Below are positions 34,875-43,827 of a stretch of 64,000 nt of DNA, piece by piece. The position numbers and the translations under genes are program-made. This DNA is from Streptomyces mutabilis. GTDB lineage: Bacteria; Actinomycetota; Actinomycetes; Streptomycetales; Streptomycetaceae. The DNA lies in contig NZ_BMTT01000012.1 of assembly GCF_014649815.1 (NCBI RefSeq), positions 124,001-188,000 on the forward strand. Reading direction: 5' to 3'. The notes under the pieces were generated by a model. The model searched no databases. It saw only the letters and a list, made by a program, of their open reading frames with translations, and was not told the origin of the DNA. Each line of letters opens with the position of its first letter. The stretch's first letter is position 1.

Positions 34875-36383
34875 GTGAGCAAAGAACCCAACACCCGTCT
34901 GTCGGACCTGTTCGGCCTGGCCGGCTGGTCCAAGGGCGAGCTCGCGAGGCTGGTCAACCGGCAGGCGGCGGCCATGGGCCACCCCCAGCTGGCGACCGAC
35001 ACCTCGCGGGTGCGGCGGTGGATCGACATGGGAGAGATCCCGCGCGATCCGGTGCCGCGGGTGCTGGCGGTTCTGTTCACCGAGCGTCTCGGCCGTGTCG
35101 TGACCATCGAGGACCTCGGTCTGGTCCGGCACGGGCGTGCGGGGAAACGGCAGGGCGGCGGGAGCGAGGAGCATCCCGACGGAGTGCCGTGGGCGCCCGA
35201 GCGGACCGCGGCGGTCCTCACCGAATTCACGGGAATGGACCTCATGCTCAACCGACGCGGCTTGGTGGGCGCGGGCGCCGCGCTCGCCGCGGGCTCCGCA
35301 CTCAGCAGCGCCATGCACGACTGGCTGCACACCGACCCGGCCCTGGCTGCCGACGCTCCCGACCTCCGCCAACCCCTGCACGCCGACCCCGCTGGGTTCG
35401 ACCGCTACGAGGCAGCCCCCATCGGGTCGCAGGAAGTGGAGGAACTGGAGCGCTCGGTCGAAGTGTTCCGCGCCTGGGACGCCGCTCGTGGCGGCGGCCT
35501 CCAGCGCAAGGCCGTGGTGGGCCAGCTCAACGAGGTGGGCGGCATGCTCGCCTACCACCACCCACCCCACCTCCAGCGGCGCCTGTGGGGGGTCGCCGCG
35601 AACCTCGCCGTCCTGGCGGGCTGGATGTCGCACGACGTGGGCCTGGAACCCACGGCCCAGAAGTACTTCGTCATCGCCGCCCACGCCGCGCGTGAGGGCG
35701 GTGACCGGCCGCGGGCCGGCGAGGCGCTCTCCCGGGCCGCCCGCCAGATGGTGCACCTGGGCCGGCCCGACGAGGCGATGGACCTGATGAAGCTCGCCCA
35801 GTCGGGCTCCGGCGAGCAGGTGTTGCCGCGCACCAAGGCCATGCTCTACACCATCGAGGCCTGGGCACAGGCGTCCATGGGCAAGGGCCAGGCTATGCGC
35901 CGCACCCTGGGCCGGGCCGAGGACCTCTTCGTCTCCGACAAGGCCGACGCGCCGCCGCCGGACTGGATGCAGACGTTCAAGGAGGAGGACCTGTACGGCA
36001 TGCAGGCCCTGGCCTACCGGACGCTCGCCGAGTTCGAGCCGGGGGCCGCCGCGCACGCCCAGCACTACGCGGAGAAGGCCCTGGCCCTCAGGATCGACGG
36101 CCGGCAGCGGTCGAAGATCTTCGACTACCTGTCGATGGCCTCCGCCTGCTTCATCGCCGACGACCCCGAACAGGCGGACCGGTACGCCCGACTCGCCCTG
36201 GTGTCGATGGGCTCCAACTCCTCCCAGCGGACCTGGGACCGGCTGCGGCAGATGTACCGGCTCACCGCGCAGTACGCCGAATACCCGAAGATCCAGGAGC
36301 TGCGCGAGGAGATCGAACTGGCGCTGCCCAAGGGGAAGGCGGCCAAGGACAGGGGGAACGGCGGCAGGACCGCTCAGGCGTAG
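34875..36383 (+). CDS. nsdB: NsdB-like TPR transcriptional regulator
   Basis: This 502-residue protein starts at GTG 34875 after a GGGGG ribosome-binding site. The N-terminus (LSDLFGLAGWSKGELARLVN, RVRRWIDMGEIPRDPVPRVL) is an atypical HTH-like region. The remainder is helical with TPR-like repeats (EALSRAARQMVHLGRPDEAM, HAQHYAEKALAL, EQADRYARLALVSM). Length and motifs match the NsdA/NsdB family, whose S. coelicolor members repress antibiotic production and morphological development; position beside chpB- and chiF-like genes favours NsdB. It converges with the PAS/phosphatase-like gene with a 12-base gap. Confidence 0.75.
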   Translation: MSKEPNTRLSDLFGLAGWSKGELARLVNRQAAAMGHPQLATDTSRVRRWIDMGEIPRDPVPRVLAVLFTERLGRVVTIEDLGLVRHGRAGKRQGGGSEEHPDGVPWAPERTAAVLTEFTGMDLMLNRRGLVGAGAALAAGSALSSAMHDWLHTDPALAADAPDLRQPLHADPAGFDRYEAAPIGSQEVEELERSVEVFRAWDAARGGGLQRKAVVGQLNEVGGMLAYHHPPHLQRRLWGVAANLAVLAGWMSHDVGLEPTAQKYFVIAAHAAREGGDRPRAGEALSRAARQMVHLGRPDEAMDLMKLAQSGSGEQVLPRTKAMLYTIEAWAQASMGKGQAMRRTLGRAEDLFVSDKADAPPPDWMQTFKEEDLYGMQALAYRTLAEFEPGAAAHAQHYAEKALALRIDGRQRSKIFDYLSMASACFIADDPEQADRYARLALVSMGSNSSQRTWDRLRQMYRLTAQYAEYPKIQELREEIELALPKGKAAKDRGNGGRTAQA

Positions 36384-36395
36384 GGCACGACGCCC

Positions 36396-37730
36396 CTACT
36401 GCGGAGTCACCCGGGCCACCAGCACGCACGCGTCCTCCCGGCGCAGCGGCTCGCCGATCTCCGCCGCCACGAGCCGCAGGACCTCCTGAGCCGAGCGCGC
36501 CCCGGTCAGACGGGGGGCCAGGGAGAGGAGGCGTTGCCGGCCCGCCGGTAGGAGTCCGCCGGTGTGCAACAGCAGCAGGTCGCCGGCTTCCAGGGTGATC
36601 CCGGCGTGTCCGTCCTGCCCGATCGGCCCGCGCCCCGTCCCGTCGCGGAACAGCAGCGGGGCGGGGCTCTCGCCGTGTGCCCACGTCAGGGTGCGGGTGC
36701 CGGGCCGGTAGCCGCAGTACACGCCGCCGCGCACGGGCGGCAGTGCGGTGGACCGGAGCAACCGGGCGAGCCGGTCCGGAAGTTCCGCCGGGCCGATGCC
36801 CGCCGTCGCCAGGCCGCGCAGCGCACCGATCACCACCGCCGGGCCCTGCGCCGGGTCGGTGTCGGCGCAGGGGAGTTCGCCGACACCCATCAGGGTCTCG
36901 TCACCGGCGAGCGAGCACGCGTCGTACCAGACGCCGCACCGGGGCGTGTCCGCAGCGGCGGGCAGGTACCCGGCCGCCAGGTCCAGGCCGGGCCTCCCCT
37001 GGTGCGGGAACCGCAGGAGGCCGTGCCAGGGTGGCAACACGGCTTCCCGCGGTTCGACCGCGGCCCGTTGCCCGGTGTCCGCGGGCAGCGGATGGTGCCG
37101 GGACGAGTCACGGGTCTCGTCCACGGCCCGCTGACTGCGGCGCAGTTCGCTGACGTCCCGCAGTACCGCCCACATCGAGGCGGTGCTGCCGTCGGCGTCG
37201 AGCACGGGCTCGCCCATCATGTGCACGGTCCGTACGGTGCCTTCGGGGCGCACGATGCGGAACTCCCCGTCGATGGGACGGCCGTCGACGAGGCAGTCCG
37301 TGACCATCGCGGTCAGTTTCGGCCGGTCCTCGGTGGGGACCAGGGACGGGAACTCGTCGAGGCTGAGCGGGACGGAGGCGGGATCGCGGCCGAGGATCTG
37401 GAAGAGTTCCCCGGACCACTCGGCCTCGTCCGTCAGCAGGTTCCACTCCGCGCTGCCGACCCTGCTGAGCAGCGAACCGGCGCGGGGCGCGGGCGCCGGC
37501 CCGTCCCGCAGCTGCGCCAAGTGCTCGTCGAGATCGCTGAGGTGGTGCAGCGCCAGGTCGTACAGGGCGCGCTGCCAGCGTCCGCGGGGATCCGTTCGGT
37601 CGGCCTGGCTGTCGCGTCGTACGGCGTCCACGTCGCCCTTGAGCCGCCGCGCCTGCGATATGAGCGCCTCGACCGAGCCGCGTCCTGGCGGCTGGGCGGC
37701 TGGGTGGTCCGCGGAGAGATGGGACGACAT
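36396..37730 (-). CDS. PAS domain with degenerate SpoIIE/PP2C domain
   Basis: This 444-residue protein starts at ATG 37730 (GGAG upstream) rather than the far-upstream in-frame start. A PAS-type sensor region is at ~110-215 (WSGELFQILGRDPASVPLSL, VRTVHMMGEPVLDADGSTAS). The C-terminal half follows the SpoIIE fold but lacks canonical metal motifs: GGDWYD is CGVWYD, GDVMGHG is GELPCAD, and the YTDGL motif is HTGGL. It is therefore probably a non-catalytic or atypical member, perhaps a ligand-sensing partner in anti-sigma signalling. Confidence 0.8.
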   Translation of the reverse strand: MSSHLSADHPAAQPPGRGSVEALISQARRLKGDVDAVRRDSQADRTDPRGRWQRALYDLALHHLSDLDEHLAQLRDGPAPAPRAGSLLSRVGSAEWNLLTDEAEWSGELFQILGRDPASVPLSLDEFPSLVPTEDRPKLTAMVTDCLVDGRPIDGEFRIVRPEGTVRTVHMMGEPVLDADGSTASMWAVLRDVSELRRSQRAVDETRDSSRHHPLPADTGQRAAVEPREAVLPPWHGLLRFPHQGRPGLDLAAGYLPAAADTPRCGVWYDACSLAGDETLMGVGELPCADTDPAQGPAVVIGALRGLATAGIGPAELPDRLARLLRSTALPPVRGGVYCGYRPGTRTLTWAHGESPAPLLFRDGTGRGPIGQDGHAGITLEAGDLLLLHTGGLLPAGRQRLLSLAPRLTGARSAQEVLRLVAAEIGEPLRREDACVLVARVTPQ

Positions 37731-38003
37731 GACGCACTCCGATGTGCAGACGGTACGAACCAAGGCGGGACCCAGGCCGGCGGGAGGGCCGTTACGACTC
37801 TTGCACAGCCCACGACGCCCCGTAAGGGATTTGGCAAGACACGATACGGTGGTACTTCCGGCATATGCCACCGTCTTCCCGGAGTGACTTCGACGCCCGA
37901 AGGGCGCACGCGCATCCTCCGTCAAGTCGGAACGCCTCTTCGGGACTTGACGGGTCATCGGGCCTACCGAAGTCATCGTGCTGGTGTTCGGCGGACCCGT
38001 GTT

Positions 38004-39023
38004 CTACGACGCGTCGTACAGCGCGGGGCGAGGTGCCGGATCGACGGGCGTGCGCGACTCCGTCTCCAGCGCCCGCACGCCGGCCTCGGCGACCACGGAC
38101 GCCGTGTACCCGTCCCAGGCGCCCGGACCGGTGACCCGCCCCTGCCGGGTGGCGTCGACCCAGCCCTGCACCTCGCGGTCGTAGGCGTCCGAGAACCGCG
38201 CGAGGTAGTCCTGGGGCACCTCCTCCCGGGCACCGCCCGCCGCCGTCACCACCATGGAGCGCGCGTCCCCGATCCGGGCGCTGCCCGCCTCGCAGACGGC
38301 CTCGCAGCGCACCTCGTAGCCGAAGCCGCAGTTGACGAAGATCTCCACGTCGACCAGGGCGCCCCCGTCGGTCTCGAAGAGCACCAACTGCGGGTCGAGC
38401 AGGCCCTCGGGTGCCCCCGTCGACGGACGCGGCCGGAGCACGGTCACCGCGGTCAGCTCCTGCCCGAGCAGCCAGCGGGCCGCGTCTATCTCGTGCGAGA
38501 CGGAGTCGGTGACCAGCATCGAGGAGGTGAAGTGCGGCGGGGAGGACACGTTGCGGTGGACGCAGTGCAGCATCAGCGGCCGGCCCAGCCGCCCGCCGTC
38601 CAGCAGCGACTTCAACTGCCGGTACTCCGCGTCGTAGCGCCGCATGAACCCGATCTGCGCCAGCCTGCGGCCCAGCCGCGCCTCCGCCTCCACCACGCGC
38701 AGGGCGCCCGCGGAGTCCGGCACCATCGGCTTCTCGCACAGCACCGGCAGCCCTCTCGCGAAGGCGGCGAGCAGCGCCTCCTCGTGCGCCTCGCCGGGCG
38801 AGGCGATCAGCACGGCCTCCACGCCCGGCGCGTCCAGCGCGGCCTCGACGTCCGTGTGCACGACGACCCCGTCGGCCGCGCCCACGGCCGCCTTCGCCCG
38901 CTCGACGTCGGGGTCCGCCACGGCGGCGACCCTGGCTCCGCTCACCACCCGGTCGAGGCGCCGTATGTGGTCGGCGCCCATGTGTCCCGCGCCCAGGACC
39001 GCCACACCCAGAAGTTCGCTCAC
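38004..39023 (-). CDS. Gfo/Idh/MocA-family oxidoreductase
   Basis: This 339-residue protein starts at GTG 39023. The Rossmann N-terminus is [17 protein letters not shown], followed by the family EKP motif (LPVLCEKPM) and the substrate-domain Asp/His region ([13 protein letters not shown]). Members are NAD-dependent dehydrogenases of myo-inositol, sugars or related polyols. No sugar transporter or kinase lies beside it, so the substrate is open. Confidence 0.9.
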   Translation of the reverse strand: MSELLGVAVLGAGHMGADHIRRLDRVVSGARVAAVADPDVERAKAAVGAADGVVVHTDVEAALDAPGVEAVLIASPGEAHEEALLAAFARGLPVLCEKPMVPDSAGALRVVEAEARLGRRLAQIGFMRRYDAEYRQLKSLLDGGRLGRPLMLHCVHRNVSSPPHFTSSMLVTDSVSHEIDAARWLLGQELTAVTVLRPRPSTGAPEGLLDPQLVLFETDGGALVDVEIFVNCGFGYEVRCEAVCEAGSARIGDARSMVVTAAGGAREEVPQDYLARFSDAYDREVQGWVDATRQGRVTGPGAWDGYTASVVAEAGVRALETESRTPVDPAPRPALYDAS

Positions 39024-39136
39024 GCTCCGCCGGCTCCTTCCCCGTCCGCCGTGCACCCGCGGTAGGCGGGTACGCGTACCGCGAACAGGGTTTCACGGTC
39101 GTCAAGAGGGGCGGGCCGCAGGGCACGGCGCCGGTG

Positions 39137-40231
39137 TCAGTACCGCAGGACGCCCGCGATGCCCTCCACCTCACCGAGCGCGCCGTCGGGGACGAAGCGG
39201 ACGTCGGCACCGGTCTCCAGGCACTGTTCGACGATCTCGTCCACGATGTCCTCACGGGCCTCAAGGTCGCCGTCGTGCGCCGGGAGCAGGTGCTCGCCGT
39301 CGTCGCGCATCGTCACCTTGAAGTTCTCCTCGACGGCCAGCAGCCGGACCCGGCCGGTGTGCGCGCTCTCCCACAGCTCGTCGACGCCGGCCGCGAAGTC
39401 CTTGCGCCCGCGGGCGGCGTCCAGTTCCCTGGCGACGGCCTCGATCCAGCCGCGCGCCTCGTCGTCGAGGACGGGCGCCACGGCCTGCCACACGGCGTCG
39501 GCCGTGCCGTGCGCGAGTCCCCCGTGCGGGACGAGCACCGCGTCGCGGACGGTGTTCCCGGTCTCCTCCAGCACGGACAGCGCGGGCTGCGGGCCGGTGA
39601 CGTACAGCGGCCGGGGGCGCGCGCGCAGGACCCGGCCCATCTCGGTGTCGGCGTCGCGCAGGAACCGGCGGGTGGTCTCGTCCCGGAAGGTGCTCGGCGA
39701 GTCGCCGATCCGCTCCATGCGTTCGGGGTCGAAGTCCAGCGGCGGGCGGTCCATGGGGAAGCCGCCGGTGCGGTCCTCGACGACCCGGCCGGCTCCGCCG
39801 CTCCACAGCGTGACCCGGTCGGCGGCGACCGACAGCACCCAGAACGGGCGCTCGGCGGCCTGGGCGGCGACGAGATTGCGCGTCAGGAAGGTGTCCGAGA
39901 GGAGGACGCGCTCCGGGACGGAGCGGGCGAGCGTCCAGACTTGGTGCTCGCCCGGCGCGGCGAAGATCGCCAGGCCGTCCTCGGCGTGCGACAGGTCGAC
40001 CTCGGCGAGGGCCCGGTCGAGTTCCCGGGACACCTCCATGCGCCGCTCACGGCTGACCGCCGGGTCGTCCTGCAACTGCTTCTTGGCCTCGGCGACGGCG
40101 TTGCGCAGCCGGACGGGGTCGCCTGCGTTGTCCGGCTCGCGGCGGTGCGTCGGCGTCAGTACCGACACGGCCGGGTAAGGGCGGGGGCGCCGGAGTTCGG
40201 CGAGGACAGCGGGACTCAGATCGTGCTCCAT
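39137..40231 (-). CDS. Bacterial eRF1-like (baeRF) family protein
   Basis: This 364-residue protein matches the baeRF/Vms1-related family: LPHA-like start PAVSVLTPTHRREPDNAGDP, central AERPFWVLSVAADRVTLWSG, then domain 3 with GRVRLLAVEENFKVTMRDDG and GADVRFVPDGALGEVEGIAGVL. It resembles archaeo-eukaryotic release-factor domains that act on stalled ribosomes. It is often misnamed a chemotaxis protein. Its exact role in actinobacteria is unknown. Confidence 0.8.
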   Translation of the reverse strand: MEHDLSPAVLAELRRPRPYPAVSVLTPTHRREPDNAGDPVRLRNAVAEAKKQLQDDPAVSRERRMEVSRELDRALAEVDLSHAEDGLAIFAAPGEHQVWTLARSVPERVLLSDTFLTRNLVAAQAAERPFWVLSVAADRVTLWSGGAGRVVEDRTGGFPMDRPPLDFDPERMERIGDSPSTFRDETTRRFLRDADTEMGRVLRARPRPLYVTGPQPALSVLEETGNTVRDAVLVPHGGLAHGTADAVWQAVAPVLDDEARGWIEAVARELDAARGRKDFAAGVDELWESAHTGRVRLLAVEENFKVTMRDDGEHLLPAHDGDLEAREDIVDEIVEQCLETGADVRFVPDGALGEVEGIAGVLRY

Positions 40232-40281
40232 GTCAGCACGATAGGACGAACGGGCGTGTCGGGCATTCGGAGCAATTCATC

Positions 40282-41892
40282 TCATCGTCCCCGGCCGCGG
40301 GGTGTCTCGGAGCCACAGGAGCTGCCGTCGGGCGGCAGGGAGCCGTACAGCAGGAAGTCGTCGACCTTGCGGTGCACGCACTCGGAGGACGCGTAGCCGG
40401 TGTGTCCCTCACCCTTGTTGTCGAGGACCACGGCCGAGGGCCCGATCCGGTCGGCCGTCTCCTCGGTCCAGCGGTACGGGGTGGCCGGGTCGCCCCGGGT
40501 GCCGACGAGCAGCATCTTCGCGGTGTCGAGGTCCTTCACGTCCTCACGGATGTAGTCGGTGCCCTTGGGGCGGCCGTGGCACATCAGCACCTGCGTGAGC
40601 CGGTACCGGCCGAAGACCGGCGAGGCCTCCTCGTACCGGGCGCGCAGCCGGCCCAGCGACTCCGCGACCTGGGCGGCGGAGGGCCGGTCGGGGTCGTCCG
40701 CGCAGTTGATCGCCATCAGCGCGGCCGGCAGGTTGTCCATCGGGATGTCCTCCGGGTCGGTGAGGCCGCCACCGGCCTTCTCCTCGCTCCCGGCACGTGC
40801 CTGTGCGCGGACCGGGAAGGTCACGCCGCCGGACACGAAGGCCTCCAGCCCGCTGGTGTCGCCGCTCTCCATCAGCTGCGCGAGCGCCCGCTCCAGCGAC
40901 GGCCACAGCTCCTCGCTGTAGAGGGCCTGGCCCATGGCGCCCACCATGTCCTGACCGGAGAACGGCTCACCGAAGCCCGTAGGAACCGGATCGGCGTCGA
41001 GCGACGCCACGACCTGCTCGACCAGGCGCCGGGCCTGCCGGGCGTCCTGCCCGAACGGACAGGCGATGTCCTCCACACACCAGCCGAGGAAGTTCTCCAG
41101 CGCGGTCTGCTGTCCGCGCGCGCCGGCCAGCCCCTGCTCGGTCAGCGGTTCCGTCAGGGTGTCCACGCCGTCCAGCACCACCCGCCCGACCTTGTCCGGG
41201 AAACGGGCCGCGTAGACCGCGCCCAGCCGGGTCCCGTAGGAGAAGCCGAGGTAGTTGAGCCGGTCGTCGCCGAGCGCCTGGCGCATCACGTCCATGTCGC
41301 GCGCGGCCTCGACCGTGCCTATGCGGGGCAGCACGGGGCCGGAGTGTTTCGCGCACTCGGCCGCAGCGTCCCGCAGCCGCCGCAGCACGTCCCGGGGGTC
41401 GACGAGCTTCTCGTCCCCGTCCGTCGCCTCGATGATGTCTACGGTGGCCGGGCCGCAGGTGACCGGTGAGGACCGGCCGACGCCCCGCGGATCGAAGGCG
41501 ACCACGTCGTAGCCGTTGGTCAGGCGCATGAAGTCCTTGCCGCCGCCGACGAGTTCGTCGACGCCGGAGCCGCCGGGCCCGCCGAAGTTCAGCAGCACCG
41601 AGCCGCGCTTGTCACCGGTCGCCCGGTACCGGGCGAGGGCGAGATCGAGCGTCCCGCCCTCGGGCCGGTCGTAGTCGAGGGGGACGGTGACCTTCCCGCA
41701 CTGCAGGTCCTTAGGTGCCTCCATGTCCTCGCACGCCGACCACTTGACCCTCTGGTCGTAGAACCGGGACAGGTCCGGGCCGCTGTCCCCGGCGGTCGCG
41801 GCGGGAAGCCCCGCGAGCAGCAGGGTCAACCCGAGCGCGCCGGTGACCGCGCAGCGCCGGAGCGAGGGCCGAGACGACGGCTTGGCCAGCAT
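40282..41892 (-). CDS. Secreted tripeptidyl-aminopeptidase-like alpha/beta hydrolase
   Basis: This 536-residue protein has a signal peptide ending near ATAG (~34). The family's oxyanion motif is LLNFGGPGGSG, then DPRGVGRSSPVTC and the nucleophile elbow GFSYGTRLG. The catalytic His lies in KGEGHTGY near the C-terminus, with conserved cysteines (SSECVHRKVDDFLLYGSLP) as in the TAP/SlpD-SlpE family of mycelial peptidases. It would release N-terminal tripeptides from extracellular proteins. Confidence 0.92.
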   Translation of the reverse strand: MLAKPSSRPSLRRCAVTGALGLTLLLAGLPAATAGDSGPDLSRFYDQRVKWSACEDMEAPKDLQCGKVTVPLDYDRPEGGTLDLALARYRATGDKRGSVLLNFGGPGGSGVDELVGGGKDFMRLTNGYDVVAFDPRGVGRSSPVTCGPATVDIIEATDGDEKLVDPRDVLRRLRDAAAECAKHSGPVLPRIGTVEAARDMDVMRQALGDDRLNYLGFSYGTRLGAVYAARFPDKVGRVVLDGVDTLTEPLTEQGLAGARGQQTALENFLGWCVEDIACPFGQDARQARRLVEQVVASLDADPVPTGFGEPFSGQDMVGAMGQALYSEELWPSLERALAQLMESGDTSGLEAFVSGGVTFPVRAQARAGSEEKAGGGLTDPEDIPMDNLPAALMAINCADDPDRPSAAQVAESLGRLRARYEEASPVFGRYRLTQVLMCHGRPKGTDYIREDVKDLDTAKMLLVGTRGDPATPYRWTEETADRIGPSAVVLDNKGEGHTGYASSECVHRKVDDFLLYGSLPPDGSSCGSETPRGRGR

Positions 41893-42074
41893 CGATGCCT
41901 CCCGGGCGCCGGGTCGCGGACCAGTGGTCGGCGCCCTCGCCCACCATAAGCGGCCCCCGGACGGCTCGCCTCCGGGCGGTGCCGCCGCCCGTACGGTGCG
42001 TCACGGCGGCCGTAGGGACGCTTTGCCGTTCGTTCGACGAAACGGTCACTCGATGGGGTGAAAGACCTATTAGC

Positions 42075-42102
42075 CATAACTCGGATGGTTCGCCCGCGTT
42101 TC
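42075..42102 (+). promoter_or_regulatory. SigBldN-like promoter upstream of the chaplin
   Basis: CATAAC (42075-42080), 16 bases, then CGTTTC (42097-42102) resembles the BldN consensus CGTAAC-N16-CGTTGA, with five and four of six matches. It lies 51 bases before the chaplin ATG. Chaplin genes are known BldN targets. Confidence 0.4.
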
Positions 42103-42152
42103 AACCGGTGCGGGCGACTGCCCGCGACCAAGTCTGGAAGGCAGGGAAGCTC

Positions 42153-42857
42153 ATGAGAAGGGTTACCCGAAACGGTGTTCTCGCCGTCGCCGCCTCCGGC
42201 GCGCTGGCCGTGACGATGCCCGGGTACGCGGCGTTCGCGTCCGACGGCGCCGCCGCGGACGGTTCCGCGGCGGGCTCACCGGGACTGATCTCGGGCAACA
42301 CCGTCCAGCTCCCGGTGGACGTCCCGGTGAACGTGTGCGGGAACACCTTGAACGTGGTGGGGCTTCTCAGCCCGGCCGCGGGGAACAGCTGCGCCGACAG
42401 CGGTGAGCGCGGTACGGCGGGCAAGGGGAAGTACTCCTCCGAGGGATCTGGTGCGTCGGGAGGAGCGGTCGCCGAGGGCGGCGCACAGGACTCCCCGGGC
42501 GTGCTCTCCGGCAACGGCGTGCAGCTGCCGGTCCACCTTCCGGTGAACGTGAGCGGCAACAGCGTCAACGTCGTCGGCATCGGCAACCCGGCCGTCGGCA
42601 ACGAGTCGACGAACACCTCCGGTGACAGGCCCGAAACCGTCCGGCCCCCCGCGGAGCCGGAGCCCGAGCCGTCGGCGCCCGAGAAGGAACGCGCCCAGCC
42701 GAAGCCGTCCCCGCACGTCGCGGCCCCGCCGCACGAGTCGGCGTCCCTGGCCCACACCGGTGCGGACCAGACTGCGCCCATCCTGGCCGGGGGCGCCGCT
42801 CTGGTGCTGGGCGGGGCAGTCATCTACCGGCGGTTCCACCCGGGGGCCGGGTCCTGA
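42153..42857 (+). CDS. chpB: Long chaplin with sortase signal
   Basis: This 234-residue protein has a signal peptide (MRRVTRNGVLAVAASGALAV), two chaplin domains (GLISGNTVQLPVDVPVNVCG and GVLSGNGVQLPVHLPVNVSG), a Pro/Glu-rich linker and a C-terminal LAHTG sorting signal with a hydrophobic segment and RRF tail. Sortase would anchor it to peptidoglycan of aerial hyphae. Domain 1 has its two cysteines (VNVCGN, NSCAD). Domain 2 has none (VNVSGN, NEST). ATG 42153 follows AGGGAAG. The symbol follows the S. coelicolor long chaplins and the neighbourhood. Confidence 0.88.
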   Translation: MRRVTRNGVLAVAASGALAVTMPGYAAFASDGAAADGSAAGSPGLISGNTVQLPVDVPVNVCGNTLNVVGLLSPAAGNSCADSGERGTAGKGKYSSEGSGASGGAVAEGGAQDSPGVLSGNGVQLPVHLPVNVSGNSVNVVGIGNPAVGNESTNTSGDRPETVRPPAEPEPEPSAPEKERAQPKPSPHVAAPPHESASLAHTGADQTAPILAGGAALVLGGAVIYRRFHPGAGS

Positions 42858-43186
42858 CCTGTGGCGGCCGGCCGTCCCGGGGCGCCGGACAGAAGACCAT
42901 CGGGGCGCGCCGGGTCCGCGCCCGGCGTGCCCACTCCGCCGGGCGTGCCGCCACTCCCGTCAGACGTGCCGCCTCCGCCCGGACGCACCGTCCGACCGGG
43001 CTCCTCGGCTCACTGGGAGGAAGGGGCTGCCCCCGCTGCGGCGCGCCGGTTCGCCGGGCGGGTCGACCGGCCGCGACGTACGCTGCCCGGTCGGCGACTG
43101 CTAGGGTGCGCCTCCCGGTCGGCGGGCGCCCCGGGCCGCCGGGCGTGCCGGGCCGCCGGGTGACGCGGTCCCCGGCCCGCTGCCGC
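42858..43186. other. Non-coding GC-rich gap with CGTGCC motifs
   Basis: These 329 bases between the chaplin and the deaminase hold a short run of related CCGGGCGTGCC-like segments. I see no gene, promoter or clear terminator. Confidence 0.4.
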
Positions 43187-43672
43187 TCAAGCCCGCCCTG
43201 TGTGGAACCGGCGGTGCAACGCGTGGATCTCCTGGGTCAGTTCCGGAACCGGGCCGTCCACCGTCACCCCGGGCGCCACCTCGCGCACCGCCAGCGTCCG
43301 CACCGGTGGTGCGGGGACGCCCAACTCCGCCAGCCAGCCGCCGAGCTGCTCCGACGAGGCGACGTACACGATGCGCCCCAGGCCGACCCACGCGTGGGCG
43401 GCCGCGCACATCGGGCAGTGCTCGCCGGACGTGTACACCGTGGCGGCGGCCCGCTCCTCAGGGGCGAGGTGGGCGGCGGACCAGCGCGCGAGCTCGAACT
43501 CCGGATGACGGGTGCGGTCACCGGATGCCACGCGGTTGTGGTCCTCGGCCAGCACCCCGCCGTCCGAGCCGACCAGCACTGATCCGAACGGCTCGTCACC
43601 CGCCTCCAGCGCCTCGGCCGCCAGCTCCACGCAGCGACGCAGGTACGGCAGTTCGGCGTCCTTCACGGCCAT
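43187..43672 (-). CDS. Nucleoside deaminase
   Basis: This 161-residue cytidine/deoxycytidylate-deaminase-fold protein has the zinc motifs HPEFELARW (usual HAE variant HPE) and HCPMCAAA, with AEALEAGDEPFGSVLV in front. Such proteins deaminate guanine, cytosine or tRNA adenosine; the specificity cannot be decided. It is divergent from the epimerase-like gene across 155 bases. Confidence 0.9.
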   Translation of the reverse strand: MAVKDAELPYLRRCVELAAEALEAGDEPFGSVLVGSDGGVLAEDHNRVASGDRTRHPEFELARWSAAHLAPEERAAATVYTSGEHCPMCAAAHAWVGLGRIVYVASSEQLGGWLAELGVPAPPVRTLAVREVAPGVTVDGPVPELTQEIHALHRRFHTGRA

Positions 43673-43742
43673 CGGGCAGTCCTCCTCGGCGATGTGATCC
43701 TCACCGGCAGCTTATGCCCTCACCTTGCTACGGGGCATCGCG

Positions 43743-43760
43743 AGAGTTACAGTCTCTAAC
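43743..43760. promoter_or_regulatory. Possible operator ahead of the epimerase gene
   Basis: AGAG/CTCT (spacer 7) and GTTA/TAAC (spacer 7) overlap as AGAGTTACAGTCTCTAAC in the deaminase/epimerase divergent gap. The arms are short, so this is tentative. Confidence 0.3.
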
Positions 43761-43827
43761 AACAGCTAGTTGCCATTGCGTGCTGCTCCCGTCGACTTTC
43801 CATAGCAACCGAGAGAAGGGGACCACC

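Noticed and set aside
42861-43163. A Pro-rich frame after the chaplin with PGVP-like repeats
   Set aside because: The start has no ribosome-binding site, the composition is that of random GC-rich sequence and no family is recognised.
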